Shown here: positions 7,527 to 14,232 of the stretch, in pieces
How the letters are laid out: the number at the start of each line of letters is the position of its first letter
Position numbering within the stretch: the first letter of the stretch is position 1
Assembly (NCBI GenBank): GCA_945876185.1
Contig: CAMCMZ010000040.1
Coordinates: 1 to 34,824 of the forward strand
DNA: 34,824 bases
Direction: 5' to 3'
DNA from: Candidatus Kuenenia stuttgartensis
GTDB taxonomy: Bacteria > Planctomycetota > UBA11346
Translations under genes and position numbers: made by a program
The notes under the pieces: generated by a model
Databases searched by the model: none
What the model was told of the DNA's origin: nothing
The model's input: only the letters and a program-made list of their open reading frames with translations

Positions 7527-7564
7527 TTGCGGCTCATTGCTACTTGGCTAAATAGCCAAACAGC
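7527..7564 (+). promoter_or_regulatory. ArsR-type operator overlapping the arsR promoter
   Basis: The core TTGGCTA-AA-TAGCCAA (7544-7559) is a perfect palindrome, and the symmetry extends outward to GCT (7539-7541) and AGC (7562-7564) with two-base gaps, giving a 26-bp site. It overlaps a plausible promoter: TTGCGG at 7527-7532 as -35 and TAAATA at 7549-7554 as -10, 16 bp apart. Transcription would then start close to ATG 7566, so arsR may be leaderless, in agreement with the lack of a Shine-Dalgarno motif. Small ArsR-family repressors typically bind such imperfect 12-2-12 palindromes at their own promoters. Confidence 0.72.
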
Positions 7565-7565
7565 A

Positions 7566-7895
7566 ATGAAACGGTTATCCCCTCTCAGTCTCGCGGACCT
7601 GCGCTCCCAGGCCCAGGTATTCAAAGCACTCGGCCATCCGGCGCGCCTCCAGATGGTGCAGGCGGTTGCGGATGGCGAACAGTGCGTCTGCGAACTGACC
7701 GAACTGGTCGGGCTCGATATGTCGACCATCTCCAAGCACCTGTCCGTCCTGACTGCCGCCGGCGTGTTGGTGAGCGAGAAGCGCGCCAACAAGGTCTTCT
7801 ACCGCCTGCGCACGCCCTGCGTAACCAAGGTCTTCTCCTGCCTCCATGATGTCCAGTCCGCCCCCGACGCGGAGTCGTCGGCGCGCTGCCGGTAA
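7566..7895 (+). CDS. ArsR-family transcriptional repressor with CxC sensor motif
   Basis: Winged-helix repressor, 109 residues from ATG 7566. Residues 16-30 (QVFKALGHPARLQMV) are the usual ArsR N-terminal helices. The sensor motif GEQCVCEL puts Cys40 and Cys42 at the place of the classical CVC thiolate site that binds As(III)/Sb(III) or thiol-reactive species. The recognition helix follows (DMSTISKHLSVL, 51-62) and then the beta wing (VSEKRANKVFYRL). Two more cysteines at 85 and 92 near the C-terminus (TPCVTKVFSC) could add ligands. An upstream TTG at 7527 is in frame but would place the start inside the operator, so ATG 7566 is preferred. It probably represses itself, the divergent methyltransferase, and perhaps the downstream DGC gene. 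Confidence 0.92.
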   Translation: MKRLSPLSLADLRSQAQVFKALGHPARLQMVQAVADGEQCVCELTELVGLDMSTISKHLSVLTAAGVLVSEKRANKVFYRLRTPCVTKVFSCLHDVQSAPDAESSARCR

Positions 7896-8003
7896 GGTGA
7901 ACCCATGGAATCATGCTGGGCAGATAGAAAAACCACGAAGAGCCCGGACCTGACTCACGCTACCCTCGCCAAAACCATCACCCAACCTTTCCTGGAGATT
8001 CCC

Positions 8004-8375
8004 ATGACCTGCGCCTGTTCCACCGCCCCCACCCTCATCTTCCCCTGCTCGGGAGGCTCCGACTGCGGCGCCGTCTCCGACCAGGCGGCCCGCAAACTGA
8101 CCAAGGACGGCGTCGGCAAGATGTATTGCCTCGCCGGCCTCGGCGGCGACGTGGCGCCGATCATCGCCAACACCAAGGCCGCCGGAAAGGTGCTGGCCAT
8201 CGACGGCTGCAACCTCGACTGCGCCAAGAAGACCCTGGAGCGGGTCGGCGTCGCCGTCACCGCGCACGTCCGCATGTCCGACCTGGGCATGGAGAAGGGC
8301 AAGACCCCGGCCAATGAGGCGAACATCGTCACCGTGGCGGCCAAGGGTGCAGCCTTGCTCGCCGCCGGGGCGTGA
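8004..8375 (+). CDS. DGC-domain putative zinc-binding protein
   Basis: Product of 123 residues in the DGC family, named after a conserved Asp-Gly-Cys: here AIDGCNLDCAKKTLE in the middle. The N-terminus MTCACSTAP and the FPCSGGSDCG loop add further cysteines (five in the first 24 residues), giving a likely metal or thiolate cluster site. The strand-helix pattern KMYCLAGLGGDVAPIIANTKAAGKVLAIDG is typical of the family. The start at 8004 is supported by GGAG six bases upstream. DGC genes are often found beside ArsR regulators, thioredoxins and membrane permeases; the first two are present here. Biochemical function is not established for the family. Confidence 0.88.
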   Translation: MTCACSTAPTLIFPCSGGSDCGAVSDQAARKLTKDGVGKMYCLAGLGGDVAPIIANTKAAGKVLAIDGCNLDCAKKTLERVGVAVTAHVRMSDLGMEKGKTPANEANIVTVAAKGAALLAAGA

Positions 8376-8440
8376 TCGGCCTCCGACGAACCCGACCTTC
8401 CTGATCCTAATCGCCACGGTGGTTGTCGCGGTGATGCGGC

Positions 8441-8752
8441 GTGCGGGTTAGTCCCGGCGGTTTTCCCCACCGCCAGCCGGTCCTGGTCGACTTCTACGCC
8501 ACCTGGTGTGGTCCCTGCAAGATGCTTGGGCCTGTACTGGATGAAGTGATCAAAGGTGCCGCCGGGCCGCTCAAGCTGGTGAAGGTGAACACCGACGAAC
8601 ACCAGGATCTGGCCGTGAACGCTGGCGTCTCTGGAATTCCGGACGTGCGCCTGTTCGTCAGCGGAAAGCAGGTTGGCAGTTTCACCGGCTTCCGTCCCAG
8701 GCCGGCGGTTGAGCAGTTTCTCAAGGACAATCTGGTGGCGAAGAAGGACTGA
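8441..8752 (+). pseudogene. 5'-truncated second thioredoxin copy (possible pseudogene)
   Basis: From 8468 to 8752 the DNA matches the thioredoxin at 5249-5533 over 285 aligned bases with 16 differences and no gaps. It keeps WCGPC and the cis-Pro loop but lacks the first 12 codons of the parent (first beta strand and start of the first helix). The only in-frame start is GTG 8441, which would add nine unrelated residues (MRVSPGGFP), and no strong ribosome binding site precedes it. Of 15 codon differences, 12 are silent and three are conservative (Gly to Ser, Ile to Leu, Glu to Asp). Most of the divergence therefore happened while the sequence was functional, and the truncation looks recent. It may still give a shortened thioredoxin. 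Confidence 0.7.
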
Positions 8753-8771
8753 ACCGGGGCGCGTCGCGGCC

Positions 8772-9554
8772 TCAGATTTTGCCGATCAAGTCCCGCAGGA
8801 ACGCGCCCTCACGCTGCACCGTCGCATCGGCGTCGCTGCCGAACCACTCCACCGACAGGTAGCCCGTGAAGCCGTGGTCGCGCAACGCGGCGACGATCTC
8901 GGCCCAATGCAGGCGGCCGGTTTCCAGGGTGCCGTCGAGGTTGGTCGCGTGCACGTGCCGGACGTGGCGGGCCAGACGTTGGAGCAAGCCGGTGGGACTG
9001 GCAGGGAAGAGGGTCGGATGATCAATCAGGCCGAAGTTCGGCCGTGCGACGCGGTCGACCAGGCGTTCGCAGCCGTCGACGGTGTCCATCAGGTTCCAGT
9101 CATGGACCTCGGCCGCGAGCGTGATTCCGGTGGTCGCCGCATCGTCGCACAGTTCCTGCAGGCAGGCGACGGTCCGCGCCCATTGCTCGGCATCGGCGTC
9201 GGCGCTGCGGTGGTTGCCGGTGAAGATGCGGATGGCGGTGGCGCCTACCGCGCGCGCGCGGGCGAGGACGCGGTGGCCGTGGGCGAGTGAATCCGCTGCG
9301 TGCTGGGCACTTTTGGTGAAGTTGTAGTAGGCCGACAGCATGGGAACTGTCAGCCGGTGCGCGGCAAGCGCAGCGGTGAGTTGATCGATCGCCGCCGCGT
9401 CCATGGCCTCGACGTGCGGATCCCACAGTTCAACGCCGTCATAGCCCCAGGCGGCGAGATCACGGATGATCTCCGGAAAGGGTCGCTGCAGATTGTCGAC
9501 GCCGGTGTAGGTCTTGGTTTTGCGCCAGGCGATCGAACAGGCACTGAGTTTCAT
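8772..9554 (-). CDS. Sugar phosphate isomerase/epimerase-like TIM-barrel protein
   Basis: Product of 260 residues in the xylose isomerase-like TIM-barrel (AP endonuclease 2) superfamily. It starts MKLSACSIAW and contains GYDGVELWDPHVEAMD (a metal-site Glu on strand 2), IRIFTGNH, ITLAAEVHDWNLMDT (second Glu and a His), FGLIDHPTLFPASP and VRHVHATNLDG, ending with GYLSVEWFGSD. These are the usual positions for a divalent-metal site. GGAGA just before ATG 9554 is a good ribosome binding site. It lies 14 bp behind the second ABC exporter gene and is probably in the same operon. Members act on many sugars and inositols, so the substrate cannot be named. Confidence 0.85.
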   Translation of the reverse strand: MKLSACSIAWRKTKTYTGVDNLQRPFPEIIRDLAAWGYDGVELWDPHVEAMDAAAIDQLTAALAAHRLTVPMLSAYYNFTKSAQHAADSLAHGHRVLARARAVGATAIRIFTGNHRSADADAEQWARTVACLQELCDDAATTGITLAAEVHDWNLMDTVDGCERLVDRVARPNFGLIDHPTLFPASPTGLLQRLARHVRHVHATNLDGTLETGRLHWAEIVAALRDHGFTGYLSVEWFGSDADATVQREGAFLRDLIGKI

Positions 9555-9568
9555 GCTTTCTCCAGGTT

Positions 9569-11464
9569 TCAGGTCGGGTGGAAGGTGCCGGCGCGTTCGT
9601 AGGCCCGGTACAGATCGGCGTAGGTTCCGCCGGCGCGGATGAGGTTCTCATGCGGGCCGAGTTCGACCAGGCGGCCGTCGCGGATCACCGCGATGCGATC
9701 AGCATCGCGGATGGTGGCGAGGCGGTGCGCGATGATGATCGAGGTGCGGCCGGCGCAGATCCGCCTGAGCGCGCGCTGGATGCGGCCCTCGGTGTGGATG
9801 TCCACCGCGCTGGTGGCCTCGTCCAGCACCAGCACGGCCGGGTCGGCCAAGTGCGCCCGCACCAGGCAGACCAGTTGCCGCTGACCGTGCGACAAGCGGT
9901 TGCCTGACACGCCGACCTCGGTGCGGTAGCTGTCGGGCAGGCGCTCCAGCACCTCGTCGGCCCCCAGGTCGCGCGCCGCCTGGATGAGCTCGTCGTCCTT
10001 GGCCTCTGGCCGGGCCAGGCGCAGGTTGTCGAGGATGGTGCCGGAAAAGAGCACGTTGTCCTGCAAGACCACCCCGATCTGCCGCCGCAGGCTGGCCTGG
10101 GTGACCGCGCGCAGGTCGGTGCCGTCGATGCGGATCGCGCCAGCTTTCAGGTCGTAGAAGCGGGCAAGCAACTGCACCAAGGTGCTCTTGCCGTGCCCGG
10201 TCGGACCGACGATCGCCAGAGTTTCCCCAGCGTGGATGGTCAGGCTGAGGTCATGCAGGACGGTCGGCCCGTCGCCATACGCAAAGCGGACGTGGTCGAA
10301 TACGACCTCGCCGCGCGGTCGGGACAGAACGCCGGCCCCGGGCTGATCGACGACCTCAGCCGGAGTATCGAGGAGCAAAAATATGCGCTGGGCCGAAGCC
10401 GCACCGGCCGAGAACCGCTCGAACAGTTCGCCCAGCTCCTGCACCGGGCCGAGGAAGAGATTGACGTAGAACACCGCGCAGGCGAGCTGTCCGGCGGTGA
10501 TCGACCCGGTCGCCAGATCGTGCGCCCCGACGATGAGCAGGGTGACATACCCACTCACGGTCAGGATGCCGGTGAACGGTGCGAACCAAGCCCAGGCCCA
10601 GGCGCCGCGGTTGCTCGTGCGATCGAGTTGGCTGAGCAGCGTGCCATAAGCGGCGCGGTTCGGTTCTTCATCGGTGCATTGCTGCACGACCTTCACCCCA
10701 TGCACGGTTTCGACCAGATGCGCGGTGACGCGCGACTTGTGTTCGGCCACCTTGCCCCAAATGCGGATGCCCAGGCGGTTGAAGGCGATCATCGCCATGA
10801 ACATGACCGGCGCGACCAGGGCCAGGGCGCCGAACAGGCGCCAGTCCAGGCAGGCGAGCAGGATGCCGGCACCGAGGCAGCGCACCACTGCGCCCAGCAG
10901 TTCCGGGGCACCATTGACCACCAGCGGTTGCAGGGCTTCGACATCGCGGTCGACGCGCGACACCACTCTTCCGGCGCGGGTGCGGTCGAAATAACGCACG
11001 CTCAGCGATTGGACATGGTTGAACAAGGTCCGGCGCAGATCGCCCAGGGCGCGCACCGCCAAACGGCCGGTCAGCCAGTGGTGCAGTCCTCCCAAGCCGA
11101 AACGGACCAGCCAGGCGATGGTCAAGCCTGCGGCCATCGCGATCACCACCCCCCAAGCGATGGTGATGCCGCCGGGTCCGCGCACGATGCCGTGATCGAT
11201 GACCTGGCCGAGAAACCACGGCCGCACGAACACCGAGGCCACCACCACCAGTTCGACCAGCAGCACGGCAAGCAGCAGGCGACGGACCGGCCAGAGAAGT
11301 TCCATCACCCGCTTGAGCACCTGGCGATCGAGCCGGGTGCGCGACAGCTCCTCTTCGATATCGAGGTCGCGGTCGGGCGCCGGGGCCGGGGCCGGGGCCT
11401 GGGCCTGGGCCAAGGTCGGCGCAGGTGCGCTGGTTGCGGCCGGTGCTGGAGGCGGATGGCTCAT
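9569..11464 (-). CDS. ABC exporter half-transporter with the catalytic ATP site
   Basis: Type IV (MsbA/LmrC-like) exporter half, 631 residues: an Ala/Pro-rich N-terminal extension (about 5-30), a six-helix membrane domain (about 60-350) and a nucleotide-binding domain (about 385-620). Walker A is GPTGHGKST (420-428), Walker B LVLDEATS has the catalytic Glu549, and the switch His is 580 (IIIAHRL). Its signature is the altered LSHGQ (524-528). Together with the partner at 11461-13224, this is the asymmetric pattern of heterodimeric exporters: this subunit supplies Walker A/B of the active site and the partner supplies LSGGQ. The two genes overlap by four bases (ATGA), implying translational coupling. 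Substrate unknown; lipids or drugs are common for this class. Confidence 0.93.
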   Translation of the reverse strand: MSHPPPAPAATSAPAPTLAQAQAPAPAPAPDRDLDIEEELSRTRLDRQVLKRVMELLWPVRRLLLAVLLVELVVVASVFVRPWFLGQVIDHGIVRGPGGITIAWGVVIAMAAGLTIAWLVRFGLGGLHHWLTGRLAVRALGDLRRTLFNHVQSLSVRYFDRTRAGRVVSRVDRDVEALQPLVVNGAPELLGAVVRCLGAGILLACLDWRLFGALALVAPVMFMAMIAFNRLGIRIWGKVAEHKSRVTAHLVETVHGVKVVQQCTDEEPNRAAYGTLLSQLDRTSNRGAWAWAWFAPFTGILTVSGYVTLLIVGAHDLATGSITAGQLACAVFYVNLFLGPVQELGELFERFSAGAASAQRIFLLLDTPAEVVDQPGAGVLSRPRGEVVFDHVRFAYGDGPTVLHDLSLTIHAGETLAIVGPTGHGKSTLVQLLARFYDLKAGAIRIDGTDLRAVTQASLRRQIGVVLQDNVLFSGTILDNLRLARPEAKDDELIQAARDLGADEVLERLPDSYRTEVGVSGNRLSHGQRQLVCLVRAHLADPAVLVLDEATSAVDIHTEGRIQRALRRICAGRTSIIIAHRLATIRDADRIAVIRDGRLVELGPHENLIRAGGTYADLYRAYERAGTFHPT

Positions 11465-13224
11465 GCCGGATCCAATCCCAGCAGATCGCGGTAGGCCGGA
11501 CTGGTGCCGATCAGGTGCTCATGGGTTCCGGTGACGTCGATGCGGCCGTCGTCGCCCAGCAAGGCGACGCGATCGGCGAGCAGGATCGACGACAGTTTGC
11601 TGGCGATGATCAGAATGCCGGGACCGCGGCCCCCAGCGCCCAGGCGGTCGAGAATCCGGCTTTCGGTCACCGCATCCAGGGCGCTGGTCGCGTCGTCGAG
11701 AACGATCAGATCGGGCTTGGCGAGAAGCGCCCGGGCCAGGCACAGGCGCTGGCGCTGACCGCCAGATAAAGTCACGCCGCGCTCGCCAATCGGACTCGCC
11801 AATCCCTGCGGCAATCCTGCGACCACATCGTCGGAGGCGGATGCCGTGAGTGCGCTGGCGATTTGCGCCGCATCAGCGTCCCGACGACCGCGGCGCAGAT
11901 TGCCTTCGAGCGAGTCCGAAAACAGGAATGAGTCCTGGAAGGCCGTCTGCACCCGGCGGCGCAGATCCCCAAGCCGTAGTTCACGCACGTCGACCCAGCC
12001 ACCGGCCTCGGTTCCGATCTCGATTCGGCCTGCCTCGGGATCGCTCAGGCGCGGGATGAGCGCGGCGAGGGTGCTCTTTCCAGAGCCGGTGGCACCGACC
12101 AGGGCGAGGATTTCACCTGACGCGACCGTGAGGTTCAACCCGTCGAGCACGAGTCTGCCGCGCGGCGTACGCACCCGCACCCCGCTCAGGCGCAGGCCGA
12201 GCGGACCAGGCGGCAAGGTCTTGGTGCCGTCAGCGATTGCTGGTTTGGCATCAAGGATTTCCCAGATCCGTCCGGCGGAAGCTGCGGCTTCAGCAAAAAG
12301 CTGCTGCAGGGCACCCACCGCCTCGATGCGGAAGATGATCATCTGCACCATCAGCATGGAACCGATCAGGTCGCCGACCTGCATGCGGCCGGTCGACACC
12401 AGCCAGGTGCCGCACAGCAGGATCCAGACGTGCGACAACGACACTACCAGCTGCGGCAGCGGCAGGTGCAGACTGACGTAATCCACCGCATGCCGGCACA
12501 GGCGCGAGAAACCCTCGATCTGGCCGGTGAAACGCTGCGAGCGCGCGGCTTCAAGCGCGAATGATTTCACCACCCGCACTCCGCGCACGCCTTCATCAAG
12601 GTCCTGGAGCACCCCGTCGTACGCATCGCCGCTGGCGCGGTCGTGCCCGGCCATGGTCCCGGCCTGGCGCACCACCAGCCACAGGCCGGACCCGACCAGG
12701 ACGGCAGGCACGAGGCCCAACAGGGGATGGATGAAGGCCAGCACCACCAGCACCGAGGTGAACAGCACGGTCATCTCGACCAGCGAGCGCAGGCCACCGG
12801 TCACCGCGTCGCGCACCTTGTCGCTGTCCCTGGTCGTCCGGTTGACGATCTCGCCGCTGCCATGCCGCAGGTGCCAGGCGAGATCGAGCCGCTGAACCTG
12901 GGTGAAGATCGCCAGGCGCATGTCATGCAGCAGCCGTTGCCCGACGTGCATGAACAGGATGGTGCTGAAATACTGGGCGACGCCGCGGACCACGGAAATG
13001 CCCAGCAGCAGCGCCGCCCACCAGAGGGCCAGGCTGGAAATCGTCTCGGCCGTGCCCGGAGTGCGGCTGGCACTGATCAAGCCGTTGATCGCCTTGCCCA
13101 GGAACAGGCTGGGCAACGGCATGAGAAGGTTGGTGCACAGTCCGACGAGCAGACTGATTGCCAGCAGCCGTCCATGCGGCAGATAGAAACCATAACAGCG
13201 CAAGAGGGGTGAGCGTTCGGCCAT
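11461..13224 (-). CDS. ABC exporter half-transporter with degenerate ATP site
   Basis: Partner half of a heterodimeric exporter, 587 residues: membrane domain about 20-315 and nucleotide-binding domain about 345-580. Walker A is GATGSGKST (377-385) and the signature is a perfect LSGGQ (486-490). The Walker B catalytic Glu is replaced by Asp511 (LIVLDDATS), and the switch His is replaced by Ser (IIASKLSS, near 542). Loss of both residues in one subunit while the other keeps them is the hallmark of heterodimers such as TM287/TM288, where one site only binds ATP. It is the first gene of the operon (start ATG 13224), divergent from the isochorismatase gene across 122 bp. Confidence 0.93.
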   Translation of the reverse strand: MAERSPLLRCYGFYLPHGRLLAISLLVGLCTNLLMPLPSLFLGKAINGLISASRTPGTAETISSLALWWAALLLGISVVRGVAQYFSTILFMHVGQRLLHDMRLAIFTQVQRLDLAWHLRHGSGEIVNRTTRDSDKVRDAVTGGLRSLVEMTVLFTSVLVVLAFIHPLLGLVPAVLVGSGLWLVVRQAGTMAGHDRASGDAYDGVLQDLDEGVRGVRVVKSFALEAARSQRFTGQIEGFSRLCRHAVDYVSLHLPLPQLVVSLSHVWILLCGTWLVSTGRMQVGDLIGSMLMVQMIIFRIEAVGALQQLFAEAAASAGRIWEILDAKPAIADGTKTLPPGPLGLRLSGVRVRTPRGRLVLDGLNLTVASGEILALVGATGSGKSTLAALIPRLSDPEAGRIEIGTEAGGWVDVRELRLGDLRRRVQTAFQDSFLFSDSLEGNLRRGRRDADAAQIASALTASASDDVVAGLPQGLASPIGERGVTLSGGQRQRLCLARALLAKPDLIVLDDATSALDAVTESRILDRLGAGGRGPGILIIASKLSSILLADRVALLGDDGRIDVTGTHEHLIGTSPAYRDLLGLDPA

Positions 13225-13346
13225 GGGATCCGGCGCGGCGGGGCCGGCGACGGAGCGTTGCAGGGTGCATTCACGGTAGCGGGGGCAAGTCGTTCGCGCC
13301 GCCGGATGCCGCTGGCGCCTCTGGGTGGTGCTGCTACCACCCGACC

Positions 13347-13907
13347 ATGCCCACGTTCGATCTCACCCCCGGCAACAGCCTGCTTTTGCTCATCGACGTG
13401 CAGGAACGGTTTCTTGCCGCCATCCCCGGCATCGCCCCCGACCAGGCGGTGGGACGCAACTGCGGGATCCTGCTGTCCGCTGCGAAATTGCTGGGCGTGC
13501 CCGCGATCATCAGCGAACAGGTGCCGGACAAGCTGGGGCCGACCGTGGCGCATCTGGTCGCAGCCGATCCGGCTGCGCCGCGTCTGGCCAAGACCGCCTT
13601 CAGTTCCTGGGGCGACGATGGGCAACGCGCCCGGATCGAGGCGGCGCACCGCAGCCGGGTCATCCTCTGCGGCATCGAGGCCCACGTCTGCGTACTTGCC
13701 ACCGTCGCCGACCTAATCGCGGCCGGCCGCGAGGTGATCGTCGCCAGCGACGCCGTCGCCAGCCGGCTGGACGCCAGTCGTGACGCTGCTCTGGCTGCCG
13801 CGCGCGACCTGGGGGCGTTGGTGGTGCCAACTGAATCCATCGTCTTCCGCTGGCAGCGCCAGGCGGGCGTGGGGCAGTTCCGAGAGATCGCGAAACTCGT
13901 CAAATAG
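13347..13907 (+). CDS. Isochorismatase-family cysteine hydrolase
   Basis: Product of 186 residues with the family's catalytic triad: Asp17 (LLIDVQERF), Lys82 (RLAKTAFSSW) and Cys115 (CGIEAHVCVLAT). A cis-peptide before the Cys is expected from GIEAHV. The family includes nicotinamidases, YcaC-like and N-carbamoyl hydrolases; short members like this are usually of unknown substrate. ATG 13347 is preferred because homology starts at MPTFDLTPGN; only a weak ribosome binding site is present. The gene is divergent from the ABC exporter. A second, internally deleted copy lies at 16511-16711 on the other side of the PQQ-propeller gene. Confidence 0.88.
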   Translation: MPTFDLTPGNSLLLLIDVQERFLAAIPGIAPDQAVGRNCGILLSAAKLLGVPAIISEQVPDKLGPTVAHLVAADPAAPRLAKTAFSSWGDDGQRARIEAAHRSRVILCGIEAHVCVLATVADLIAAGREVIVASDAVASRLDASRDAALAAARDLGALVVPTESIVFRWQRQAGVGQFREIAKLVK

Positions 13908-14232
13908 GCAATGCCGGCTGGCATGAGGTCCAGCCCACCTGGGTTCCCCCCTCTGATCGCCACGCTTCTCGGCTTGACCGGTGTCTCATCCTTGGCCAGC
14001 ATCCAATGGCTGTTTTTACCTGCGGATCAACAAAATCTGGGCAAATTCATCCCGGCGTGCGAGCAGAACTCTACCCGCCACGGTAGAGCTCGGCCTTTGG
14101 CTGACCAGGCCCATACGGCGCAACGCCAGGGCCGGATCCTCGTACCAGCTTCAATGTGATGGAATCGATCACGCTCCAGTCGCTCATCAACTGCTGATTC
14201 ACCGCTGATAACCCGATTTCCGGAGTAAACCC
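13908..14232. other. Intergenic region of 325 bp upstream of the PQQ-propeller gene
   Basis: No convincing coding frame was found. It holds a perfect hairpin CTCTACC-CGCCAC-GGTAGAG at 14069-14088 and, at about 13993-14018, a weak stem followed by TTTTT that could end transcription of the hydrolase. GGAG at 14222-14225, seven bases before GTG 14233, is the ribosome binding site of the next gene. The hairpin may be a regulator site or an mRNA structure in a long 5' leader. Confidence 0.5.

Noticed and set aside
10193-11494. Plus-strand frame of 433 codons across the ABC exporter genes
   Set aside because: Composition (His, Gln, Asp, Arg excess) is that of an antisense shadow; both ABC motif sets are on the minus strand.
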